The translations under genes and the position numbers were made by a program. Positions 1 through 7,948 of a stretch of DNA of 64,000 nt are shown in pieces. The first letter of the stretch is position 1. The number at the start of each line of letters is the position of its first letter. Origin of the DNA: Rhizobium sp. Pop5 (GTDB lineage: Bacteria; Pseudomonadota; Alphaproteobacteria; Rhizobiales; Rhizobiaceae); NCBI RefSeq assembly GCF_024721175.1, contig NZ_CP099401.1, forward strand, positions 248,001 to 312,000, written 5' to 3'. The notes below the pieces were generated by a model. The model made no database searches. It saw nothing but the letters and a program-made list of their open reading frames with translations, and was not told the DNA's origin.

Positions 1-16
1 TCTTTGAGAAGCAGAT

Positions 17-1480
17 GTGGCGGGCAGCATGGATGAGGTTTTGAAGGCGGTGATCGCCGTCGATGGCGCCAAGGTGAACTTTGGCGCGGTCAGGGCGCTC
101 GACGGCGTCACGCTCCGCGTCATGCCGGGCGAATGCGTCGGCCTCGTCGGCCACAATGGCGCCGGCAAATCCACGATTGTCAGCGTCATCAACGGCGGCC
201 TCACGCCTCATGAAGGAAGCGTGGCGAGCGACGGCGAGAGGCTGGAGCGCTATGGCATCAACGCGGCGCGCGCCCGCGGCGTGCGCTGCGTCTTCCAGGA
301 ACTTTCGCTCTGCCCCAACCTCTCGATCGTCGAGAACACCCGCATCATGCACCGCGATCTCGGCGGCTTCGGCTGGCGCAGGCGCGCCGCAAAAATCATC
401 GAGAAGAGCCTCGATACGGTCTTTCCCGGCCATGGTATCGACAGCGGCCGGGCTGTCGGCGATCTTTCGATCGCCGAACGGCAGATGGTCGAAATATCAA
501 TGGCCTTTTCCGATGCAGGCATCGCGCCGCGACTGGTGATCCTCGACGAACCCACGTCGTCGCTCGACGCAAGCCTCGCCCGCCAGATGCTCGACCATGT
601 CCGTCGCTTCATTGCCACCGGCGGCTCCGTCATCTTCATTTCGCATATCCTGCACGAAATCCTCGAAACCTCCGACCGCATCGTCGTCATGAAGGACGGC
701 CGCGTCGTCGCCGAGCGCCCGGCACAGGGTTTCGACCATCATAGTCTCGTGGAAGCCATGGGCACCGTCGCCAGGGAAGAGGGCGGGCAGCGCGCGGCGC
801 GCGAACAATCTACCGCGCCGCTCATCCTGTCGCATCAGGCGAAAGGCCTTCCCTTCGCGGCGCGCAAGGGCGAGATCGTCGGACTGGCGGGGCTGGCGGG
901 CCACGGGCAGACCGAGCTGCTGCTGGCCCTCCATGCTGCCCAATCCGGCCACTGGCTGCCTGAACGCGATCCGCTCGTTACCTTCGTCGCCGGCGACCGT
1001 CGCCTCAACGGCGTCTTCGAACTGTGGAGCATCCTGCGCAACTTTTCCATCGCCTCGCTCGGTGATCTGTCGCGGCGCGGCCTCATCCTCGCAAATGAAG
1101 AGGAGAGCAAAGGCGCCGACTGGAAGCGGCGGATCGAGATCCGCACGCCCGATATGGGCAACCGCATCCTGTCGCTTTCCGGCGGCAACCAGCAGAAAGT
1201 GCTCTTTGCGCGCGCCCTTGCGACGCGAGCGCCTGTTGTGCTGATGGACGACCCGATGCGCGGCGTCGACGTCGGGACGAAGCAGGAGGTGTACGCCATC
1301 ATCCGCGAGGAAGCCGCGCACGGCCGCACCTTCATCTGGTATTCGACTGAAATGGACGAGGTCCGTCTTTGCGACCGCGTCTACGTCTTCCGCGAAGGCC
1401 GTATCAAGGCCGAACTCGCCGGCGACGCCGTCAACGAGAAGAATATCATCGCCGCCTCCTTCGAAGGGGTTGCCGCATAA
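17..1480 (+). CDS. Sugar ABC transporter ATP-binding protein (CUT2, two NBDs)
   Basis: Cytoplasmic ATPase of a ribose/xylose-type (CUT2) sugar importer, with two fused nucleotide-binding domains. The first Walker A (GHNGAGKS) is at residues 45-52, its signature region reads LSIAERQ, and Walker B is LVILDEPTSSLD. The second domain lacks a good Walker A (AGLAGHGQTELL) but has an intact signature (LSGGNQQKV) and a Walker B-like VVLMDDP; this asymmetry is usual in CUT2 ATPases. The frame opens with GTG at 17; ATG at 29 is an equally possible start, and neither has a strong ribosome-binding site. The stop overlaps the next start (TAATG). The cognate binding protein is not in the window and probably lies upstream of base 1. 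Confidence 0.9.
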   Translation: MAGSMDEVLKAVIAVDGAKVNFGAVRALDGVTLRVMPGECVGLVGHNGAGKSTIVSVINGGLTPHEGSVASDGERLERYGINAARARGVRCVFQELSLCPNLSIVENTRIMHRDLGGFGWRRRAAKIIEKSLDTVFPGHGIDSGRAVGDLSIAERQMVEISMAFSDAGIAPRLVILDEPTSSLDASLARQMLDHVRRFIATGGSVIFISHILHEILETSDRIVVMKDGRVVAERPAQGFDHHSLVEAMGTVAREEGGQRAAREQSTAPLILSHQAKGLPFAARKGEIVGLAGLAGHGQTELLLALHAAQSGHWLPERDPLVTFVAGDRRLNGVFELWSILRNFSIASLGDLSRRGLILANEEESKGADWKRRIEIRTPDMGNRILSLSGGNQQKVLFARALATRAPVVLMDDPMRGVDVGTKQEVYAIIREEAAHGRTFIWYSTEMDEVRLCDRVYVFREGRIKAELAGDAVNEKNIIAASFEGVAA

Positions 1481-2424
1481 TGTTCCGGCTCTCGTCCGAT
1501 GCCATGCGCCTCGCCATTCCCGCCTTGTCGCTGACGCTGCTGCTCGCCGCCGTCTTCTGGATGCAGCCGCGCGCCGTGAGCTATGTCGGGCTCAACCTGC
1601 TGTTCAACCTTGCTGTGCCCATCGCGCTTGCGACGATCGCCCAGATGCTGGTCATGGCGGTAAACGATCTCGATCTCTCGATGGGCACCTTCGTCAGCTT
1701 CGTCGCCTGCGTCACCGCGACCTTTCTGCGCGACGCGCCGGTGACCGGCGTCCTGATCCTTGCCGGCGCAATCGCGACCTACGCGGCGCTCGGCGTCGTC
1801 ATCCATCTGCGCAATCTGCCGTCCATCGTCGTGACCCTCGGCATGAGTTTCGTCTGGGGTGGCCTTGCCGTGCTGCTGTTGCCGGCACCAGGCGGGCAGG
1901 CACCGGATTGGGTGCGCTGGCTGATGACCGTCAAGCCGCCGCTGGCGCCGATGGCGATCGTCGCCAGCATCGCCATTGCCGTCGTCGCCCATCTTCTCGT
2001 CATGCGGTCCTCGCTCGGCGTGCTGATCCGCGGCATTGGCGGCAACCAGCGCTCGGTCGAGCGCGCCGGATGGTCGATCGTCGCGGCGCGCGCCAGCGCC
2101 TATGGTCTTGCCGGCCTCTTCGCCGTGCTCGCCGGCGTCGCCCTCGTCGGCCTGACTACCTCGGCCGATGCCAATATCGCCCTGCGCTACACGCTTTTGT
2201 CGATCGCCGGCGTGATCCTCGGCGGCGGCGAGTTCATCGGCGGCCGCGTCTCACCAATCGGCGCCGTCATCGGCGCGCTGACACTGACGCTTGCCGGCTC
2301 GTTCCTGTCCTTCCTGCGCATCTCGCCCGACTGGCAGATCGGGGCTCAGGGCGCGATCCTGATCATCGTGCTGGCGCTCCGCCTGATGCTGAACCGCCTG
2401 GAGAAGCAGGAGAAACGCCGATGA
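1480..2424 (+). CDS. Sugar ABC transporter permease (CUT2 family)
   Basis: Inner-membrane permease of the importer begun by the preceding ATPase gene, 314 aa. It is almost entirely hydrophobic, and a conserved CUT2 permease motif appears as VNDLDLSMGTFVSF (compare GGIDLSVGS in RbsC), followed by a late GGGEFIGGRVSPIGAVIGA segment. Its ATG shares one base with the stop of the ATPase (TAATG), so translation is probably coupled. The long open frame upstream of this ATG is only an overlap with the ATPase gene. The substrate cannot be told from sequence. Confidence 0.88.
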   Translation: MFRLSSDAMRLAIPALSLTLLLAAVFWMQPRAVSYVGLNLLFNLAVPIALATIAQMLVMAVNDLDLSMGTFVSFVACVTATFLRDAPVTGVLILAGAIATYAALGVVIHLRNLPSIVVTLGMSFVWGGLAVLLLPAPGGQAPDWVRWLMTVKPPLAPMAIVASIAIAVVAHLLVMRSSLGVLIRGIGGNQRSVERAGWSIVAARASAYGLAGLFAVLAGVALVGLTTSADANIALRYTLLSIAGVILGGGEFIGGRVSPIGAVIGALTLTLAGSFLSFLRISPDWQIGAQGAILIIVLALRLMLNRLEKQEKRR

Positions 2425-3371
2425 CCCCATTGCTCCGCCTTTTCGGCAAGCCCTGGATCTGGTCGTGGCTTGCCGCTTTCACCGTGTGGTTCCTGACGAT
2501 CATGGTGACGCTTGGCGCCAGCACGCTCGGCCTGTCGCAGGCAGCGCTCACTTTCGCCGCCTTCTCGGTCATCGTCGGCATCGGCCAGATGTTCGTCATC
2601 ACGCTCGGTCCCGGCAATATCGATCTGTCGGTTCCCGCCACCATGACGCTTGCCGGCACGGTGGCGCTGAAGCTGATGAATGTCGAAAACGGCTTGATCC
2701 TGCCCGGCCTTCTCGTCGCCCTCGTCATCGGTCTCGCCGTCGGCCTCTGCAACTATGCGCTCATCAAGGCGCTGCGCATTCCGCCGATCATTGCGACGCT
2801 GTCGACGAGCTTTATCGTGCAGTCTGCCGCGATCTGGACGAACCGGGGCTTGCGCATCAAGCCTCCGAGCTGGCTCGCGGAATTCACCACCTCGAACACG
2901 CTCGGCGTACCGAACGTGGCGATCGTCGCACTCCTGATCTCGCTGCTGGCCTGGTTTCTGCTTGAGAAGACGATCTACGGGCGCTGGATCTCGGCGATCG
3001 GCCAGAGCATGCCGGCCGCGCGCATGGCCGGCATTCCGGTCGACGGCACGCGTTTCGTCACCTATCTCTTCTGCGCCGTGCTCGCATCGGTCGCAGGTTA
3101 TCTGCTCGCCTGCTTCTCCGGCGGCGCGGCGCTCAACATGGGCTCGGAATATCTCCTGATGTCGATCGCGGTCGTCGTGATCGGCGGCACGGCGGTCGCC
3201 GGCGGCGATTCCAACGTGCCGGGCATCTGGGGCGCATCGCTCTTCATGTTCCTGGTCGTTTCCATGCTCAACACCTATGGGGTCGGCGCGGGCATCCGCC
3301 TGATCATGACCGGCCTCATCATCATCAGCGTCATCATGCTCGCCGGCGGCCGCCGGGCCGGCATGCGATAA
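2421..3371 (+). CDS. Sugar ABC transporter permease, second subunit (CUT2 family)
   Basis: Second permease of the same importer, 316 aa, membrane-embedded. It carries the family motif as GPGNIDLSVPATMTLAG and ends with the late GGTAVAGGDSNVPG segment. The start overlaps the first permease by four bases (ATGA). Two different permease genes in one CUT2 operon suggest a heterodimeric channel, whereas many CUT2 systems use one permease as a homodimer. The frame stays open upstream of this ATG, but that part is a shadow of the first permease gene. Confidence 0.88.
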   Translation: MTPLLRLFGKPWIWSWLAAFTVWFLTIMVTLGASTLGLSQAALTFAAFSVIVGIGQMFVITLGPGNIDLSVPATMTLAGTVALKLMNVENGLILPGLLVALVIGLAVGLCNYALIKALRIPPIIATLSTSFIVQSAAIWTNRGLRIKPPSWLAEFTTSNTLGVPNVAIVALLISLLAWFLLEKTIYGRWISAIGQSMPAARMAGIPVDGTRFVTYLFCAVLASVAGYLLACFSGGAALNMGSEYLLMSIAVVVIGGTAVAGGDSNVPGIWGASLFMFLVVSMLNTYGVGAGIRLIMTGLIIISVIMLAGGRRAGMR

Positions 3372-3385
3372 TCGGGAAGAACGCC

Positions 3386-4300
3386 ATGGCCGAGGCCAGC
3401 ATCTACGAAATCCACGACCCGCGCTTCCGGCAGTTGATCGTGACGAGCGCCGGTCTCGACGAACTCTATTCCGGCTGTCGCTGGGCGGAGGGGCCCGTCT
3501 GGTTCAACGATGCGAACCAGCTGCTCTGGAGCGATATTCCCAACCAGCGCATGCTGCGATGGACGCCGGAAAGCGGCGTCTCCGTCTATCGGCAACCCTC
3601 GAACTTCACAAACGGCCACACGCGCGACCGCCAGGGCCGGCTGATCTCCTGCGAGCATGGCGGACGCCGCGTCACGCGCACCGAGATCGACGGCTCGATC
3701 ACCGTGCTCGCCGACCGCTTCGAAGGCGCCAGGCTCAATTCGCCGAACGACGTGGTGGTGAAATCGGACGGCACGATCTGGTTCACCGATCCGACCTACG
3801 GGATCATGTCGGACTACGAAGGCTATCAGGCCGAACCGGAGCAGGCGACCCGCAACGTCTATCGGCTCGACCTGGCGACCGGGGAACTTACCGCCGTCGT
3901 CACGGATTTCACCCAGCCGAACGGCCTTGCCTTCTCGCCGGACGAGACGATCCTCTATGTAGCGGATTCGGCGGCAAGCCATGACGAAAGCCTGCCGCGC
4001 CACATCCGCGCATTCGACGTGGTCGACGGCAGCAGGCTCGCGAACGGCCGTGTCTTCTGCCTCATCGACAATGGCGTCCCCGACGGCATCCGCACCGACA
4101 TGAAGGGGAACCTCTGGTCGAGCGCGGCCGATGGCGTGCATTGTTTCGACCCGGCGGGCAAACTGATCGGCAAGATTCGGGTACCGCAGACCGTCGCGAA
4201 CCTCACCTTTGGCGGGGCTCGGCGCAACCGGTTGTTCATTGCGGCAACGCGGTCGATTTATTCGGTATATGTCGCAGTGGGCGGGGCTCAGGAGCCGTAG
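3386..4300 (+). CDS. SMP-30/gluconolactonase family sugar lactonase
   Basis: 304 aa soluble six-bladed beta-propeller of the SMP-30/gluconolactonase/LRE-like family, which hydrolyses sugar-acid lactones with a bound divalent metal. Family signatures seen are WAEGPVWF near residue 32, NSPNDVVVKSDGTIWFTDPTYG in the middle (metal-binding Asn and Asp) and PNGLAFSPDETILYVADS. It starts 14 bases after the permease stop with GGGAAGAACGCC ahead of the ATG, so it is the last gene of the transporter operon. This placement suggests the imported sugar is oxidised to a lactone that this enzyme opens, but the dehydrogenase is not present in the window. Confidence 0.85.
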   Translation: MAEASIYEIHDPRFRQLIVTSAGLDELYSGCRWAEGPVWFNDANQLLWSDIPNQRMLRWTPESGVSVYRQPSNFTNGHTRDRQGRLISCEHGGRRVTRTEIDGSITVLADRFEGARLNSPNDVVVKSDGTIWFTDPTYGIMSDYEGYQAEPEQATRNVYRLDLATGELTAVVTDFTQPNGLAFSPDETILYVADSAASHDESLPRHIRAFDVVDGSRLANGRVFCLIDNGVPDGIRTDMKGNLWSSAADGVHCFDPAGKLIGKIRVPQTVANLTFGGARRNRLFIAATRSIYSVYVAVGGAQEP

Positions 4301-4538
4301 GCATTTTGTGACTCGGACTATGAGCGACTCACTGCTCTAACGCGTCGAATTTTGGGTCATTCCGGTTCGGAACAATCCGCCGGGCGATTGGGTCGATTTG
4401 CGCAGAACCGGGGGCGCCACGTCGTCCTGACTTTTGGGGATTGTTAATCAGGGGTGCCTAATATAGGATCCAAACGCTCTTAAGTTGCACTATAGTCCAC
4501 CTGCCTACCAGGAGATTCGACTGGAGAAAGCCCGGGAC

Positions 4539-6188
4539 ATGCCAAGAGATCGTGCGGCTCGCTCGCCCCTCGATAAAACCGAGGCAAAAGCTTTGCACCC
4601 GGTGGAAAGGCTTTTGTTTTTTGATCGTGAATTCAATCCGGTCGAGAGTTTGCTGGGCAAGCCGCTGCCTGCTGCCGTCACGCCAGCAGCATCGTTTTGG
4701 GAGCATTTCCCCGAGTTGGACAAGTCTGAAATCACGCTCGCTGCTCGTTCGATCGATGACACTGCCCGGCCCTTGCGCATCTTGCGTGATCCGGACAAGC
4801 CAGGATCGCACGGCATCACGATTTACCGCATCGGAGATCTGTTTGCCGTTGTCCGGTCCGAGGAACGCAGCGACGAGGATCTCGCAACCCTCTTGCATCT
4901 GGCCACTCACGATCCTCTGACTGGGCTTCCGAACCGACGTCAGTTCAGCGACGATCTCGCCGCGTCGCTGCACGAGACCACGGCCTCGGGAGAAGCTCTG
5001 TCCTTGATGCAGCTCGACCTCGACGATTTCAAGCCCGTGAACGATACGCTCGGGCATCCGGCCGGCGACAAGCTTCTTCAGCTCGCCGCGAGCCGCATTC
5101 AAGGGTGCCTCACCAGCGATGACAGAGCCTACCGGTTGGCGGGAGACGAATTCATGGTCATTTCCATGGGCTCGGGGCATCCCGCCAAAGGGCATGGGCT
5201 GGCGGAAGACCTGGTTGATGCGTTCAAGAAGCCCTTCACGATAGACGGCATCGCGCTGTTTGTCGGCGCCACTGTCGGCATATCGGCCGCGCCATCGGAC
5301 GGAATAAGTCCGGAACAGCTCATGAAGGCCTCTGACGTCGCGCTTTACGCCGCGAAAAAGGAAGGACGCGGCCGCGCAAAATCGTTCGATCCCTCGATGC
5401 TTGAAACACTGGAGCAGCGCGAACTGTTGCGTCGCAGCCTTCGCATGGCTCTGGTCCAGCAGCAATTTTTCGTCGAGTACCAGCCTATTGAGGAAGGCGG
5501 CCGCATCTTCGGCTTCGAAGCATTGCTCAGATGGCGCCACCCGCTGCTTGGAACCATTTCACCCGCGGCCTTCATTCCGGTAGCGGAAGCCGACGGACTG
5601 ATGCCGGAAATAGGGGCATGGGTTTTGGAGCAGGCATGTCGCGAGGCGATGAAATGGCCCGAGAACTACACGGTCGCCGTCAATCTATCCGCGGCTGAAT
5701 TCCTGACAAGCGGCCTCACCGACCGCGTATCCCAGACACTGGACCTGGTCGGCTTGCCGCCCGACCGTCTGGAACTGGAGATAACGGAAAGCGTGCTGCT
5801 CGAACGAACCGTCAATAACATCGATACGCTGAATACGCTCAATGTGCTTGGGATACGAATTTCGCTCGATGATTTCGGGACGGATTATTCGTCGCTCAGC
5901 TATCTGAAGACCTTTCCTTTCGACACGATAAAAATCGACAGATACTTTATCACCGACCTCGAAAGCGATCTGAAAAGCCAGGCAATCGTCCGCTGTATTG
6001 TCAATCTCGCGCATGACCTCGACATGCGAGTGACGGCCGAAGGGGTCGAGACGCCCGATCAGGCGGCATGGTTACGCAGCGTCGGCTGCGACAGGCTTCA
6101 AGGCTATCTGGTGAGCAGGCCGCTTGCGGTTGAGGCGGTCGACGAATTCGTCGCCCGGGCGGAAACATCCGCTGGCCCGCAACCATAG
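4539..6188 (+). CDS. GGDEF-EAL cyclic-di-GMP signalling protein
   Basis: 549 aa soluble protein with an N-terminal region of about 115 residues that is hydrophilic and PAS-like in length but not clearly recognisable, then GGDEF (about 118-285) and EAL (about 300-545) domains. The cyclase active-site loop reads AGDEF at 201-205 rather than GGDEF, and the inhibitory RxxD site five residues upstream is replaced by TSDD. The EAL half keeps EAL (327-329), ITESVLL, DDFGTDYSSL and IKID, so phosphodiesterase activity is likely and cyclase activity uncertain. ATG at 4539 is preferred over TTG at 4485 because GGAGAAAG lies just upstream. It is probably the first gene of the partner-switching operon; the next gene starts 36 bases later. 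Confidence 0.88.
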   Translation: MPRDRAARSPLDKTEAKALHPVERLLFFDREFNPVESLLGKPLPAAVTPAASFWEHFPELDKSEITLAARSIDDTARPLRILRDPDKPGSHGITIYRIGDLFAVVRSEERSDEDLATLLHLATHDPLTGLPNRRQFSDDLAASLHETTASGEALSLMQLDLDDFKPVNDTLGHPAGDKLLQLAASRIQGCLTSDDRAYRLAGDEFMVISMGSGHPAKGHGLAEDLVDAFKKPFTIDGIALFVGATVGISAAPSDGISPEQLMKASDVALYAAKKEGRGRAKSFDPSMLETLEQRELLRRSLRMALVQQQFFVEYQPIEEGGRIFGFEALLRWRHPLLGTISPAAFIPVAEADGLMPEIGAWVLEQACREAMKWPENYTVAVNLSAAEFLTSGLTDRVSQTLDLVGLPPDRLELEITESVLLERTVNNIDTLNTLNVLGIRISLDDFGTDYSSLSYLKTFPFDTIKIDRYFITDLESDLKSQAIVRCIVNLAHDLDMRVTAEGVETPDQAAWLRSVGCDRLQGYLVSRPLAVEAVDEFVARAETSAGPQP

Positions 6189-6224
6189 GGAAGAATCGAT
6201 TTTTCGCCGCCGTTCAGCTGCGGC

Positions 6225-6779
6225 ATGCATCAACCCGACGCCTTCGGCAAACGAATGGAGGGTGTATTGGAAGAGAAAGCATTCAACGTCGACGACCATG
6301 CATTTGCGCCCATGGTGTCGATGGAAATGAACGTCGGGATGTTCAAATCCCAATGGCAATTTTGCGACAGGATTACTGAATATCTCTCAGATATTCTCGG
6401 CCAGAGTCACAGCGATCCCGCTCGTTATTCCAATTTTCTTTCCGTGGCGACGAACGAGCTGATCGAGCTCGCTTTCCGTTCGACCGGCGAGCCGGGAAGA
6501 ATATGTTTCGATCTCTATCGCAGCGCGACGTTCAATCGGCTGAGAATTACGTTTCCTTGCGAGGAAGGATCTGACCGCGAGCACCCGCCCGCAAGCTTAA
6601 GCGAACGCCGACCTGTCCCCGATGCCGCGAGGACCGGATATCCGGTCATGCAGTCCGATGGCGCGGTTCTGCTCCGCGAGCTGGCGGCAATATTCCGCGC
6701 CGCCATCCGAATTGAGAAAGACGGCACGCAGGGAATAGAAATCATCGCGGATTTCCCCGCGAGCGAGGACTTCCGATGA
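6225..6779 (+). CDS. Degenerate HATPase-like (anti-sigma kinase-like) protein
   Basis: 184 aa soluble protein. Residues 70-110 line up by eye with the kinase encoded at 10309: TNELIELAF here against SNELIENAV there, which is the N box of GHKL ATPases. The second N-box Asn is Leu (residue 82), and no GxGxG lid motif is present (the matching stretch is GAVLLRELAAIF), so ATP binding looks lost. It could be a scaffold or decoy partner of a STAS protein. The start is uncertain: ATG 6225, ATG 6255 and TTG 6267 (with GGAGGG just upstream) are all in frame. It overlaps the next gene by ATGA. Confidence 0.6.
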   Translation: MHQPDAFGKRMEGVLEEKAFNVDDHAFAPMVSMEMNVGMFKSQWQFCDRITEYLSDILGQSHSDPARYSNFLSVATNELIELAFRSTGEPGRICFDLYRSATFNRLRITFPCEEGSDREHPPASLSERRPVPDAARTGYPVMQSDGAVLLRELAAIFRAAIRIEKDGTQGIEIIADFPASEDFR

Positions 6780-7948
6780 GCCTGATGACTGTGCCCTTCG
6801 CCATTTATTTCGACCCGACAAATCAGGAGCTGGTGCTCTCCGGCAAGATGCGGCCCGAAAGCGCCACTGCGATTGCCGATGTCCTCAAGCTGGTGCAGCA
6901 AAGTTTGGAAAAATACAGCGGGGTCGTTTATCTCAATGTCAAACGCCTGACACACATCAACATGACTGCCTTCACTGCCCTATCCGAAGTTCTCAAGACG
7001 AGTTGCCGGAACAGGCCGGAACGGAAGATCGTCATCATTACGTCAAGCGTCGTGGCATGGTCGACCTCGTTGTTCGAAACCCTGGCAGCGACAGAAGCGA
7101 ACTTGTCGATCGAGGTCTACGATTCGGCATTCTATCCCGGCCAGAGCTTTGTGGAGGATGAGACCTTCATACCCATTCTGCGCACCCAGACGAAAATGAC
7201 GTGGCGGCACGAACGGGAACTGTTGCCCCGCCACGGCCTGCGCAAGGGTGCCGTTATGGCGGATATCTGCTGCGGAATTGGTGACTTCGCGGCCTTGGTG
7301 CAGCGAGAATTCGCACCGGCACGCCTGGTCGCGCTGGATCACTCGGTGCGCAGCCTGGAATATGCCCGCCGGGTCGCCGCCGATTTCGATCTGCAGGGGA
7401 TCGAATACACCTATGGTGACGCTTCGCAAATGCTGCTGCGGGACGATCAATTTGACTTTGTGACCTGCCGCCATTCGCTGCAGATTTTCAATCGACCGGA
7501 GATGCTCCTGCGGGAGCTTTACCGCATCTGCAAACCTGGCGGCCGCGTCTACATCACAAACGAAAAAAACTCGCATTGCCTCGGCGAGCCACATGCGGAA
7601 ACGATAAAGTGGACTTACGAGGAAGTCGCCAAACTGTTCAAGCACTTCGACATGGATGTCGAGATGGGGCCGAAAAGCCGCCATCTCCTCGCCGACGCCG
7701 GCTTCGATGATATCAAAGTCGATTGTTTCATGGTGACGAACCTTGACGGAGATCCCCAGGACTTTGCAAATATCATAGAAGCATGGGAAAACGTCTATGC
7801 CGGTGAGATGGCCGTCCGACGTGGCGACTCATTGGAATTCATTCGCAGGTTCCGGCAAGGATTCAAGGATCACATCTTTGCTGCTCTTCACCCCAAAGGT
7901 TATGCAGGCTGGCCGATCTGGGCAGCCTCAGGCCGGAAGCCGCTTTAA
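6776..7948 (+). CDS. STAS domain-SAM methyltransferase fusion
   Basis: 390 aa protein with an N-terminal STAS (anti-sigma antagonist-like) domain at about 1-115 and a C-terminal class I SAM-dependent methyltransferase at about 130-330. Motif I is ADICCGIGDFAA near residue 161, followed by acidic LVALDHS, YGDASQM, and the post-I segment LYRICKPGGRVYIT. In the STAS part the usual phospho-Ser site (compare NSSG in the protein at 10877) reads N62-M63-T64-A65, so the normal acceptor is missing or replaced by Thr. Starts and stops overlap both neighbours (ATGA, TAATG). The methyl acceptor is unknown; the fusion suggests methylation gated by partner binding. Confidence 0.8.
   Translation: MSLMTVPFAIYFDPTNQELVLSGKMRPESATAIADVLKLVQQSLEKYSGVVYLNVKRLTHINMTAFTALSEVLKTSCRNRPERKIVIITSSVVAWSTSLFETLAATEANLSIEVYDSAFYPGQSFVEDETFIPILRTQTKMTWRHERELLPRHGLRKGAVMADICCGIGDFAALVQREFAPARLVALDHSVRSLEYARRVAADFDLQGIEYTYGDASQMLLRDDQFDFVTCRHSLQIFNRPEMLLRELYRICKPGGRVYITNEKNSHCLGEPHAETIKWTYEEVAKLFKHFDMDVEMGPKSRHLLADAGFDDIKVDCFMVTNLDGDPQDFANIIEAWENVYAGEMAVRRGDSLEFIRRFRQGFKDHIFAALHPKGYAGWPIWAASGRKPL

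Noticed and set aside
16..16. Start of a further upstream gene inside the window
   Set aside because: The first 16 bases are too few to assign.
497..1321. 274-codon antisense frame over the first ABC ATPase
   Set aside because: Shadow of a gene with clear Walker and signature motifs.
4371..4400. GGAAC element as a possible EcfG-type promoter upstream of the signalling operon
   Set aside because: No CGTT-like -10 is found 16-17 bases downstream.
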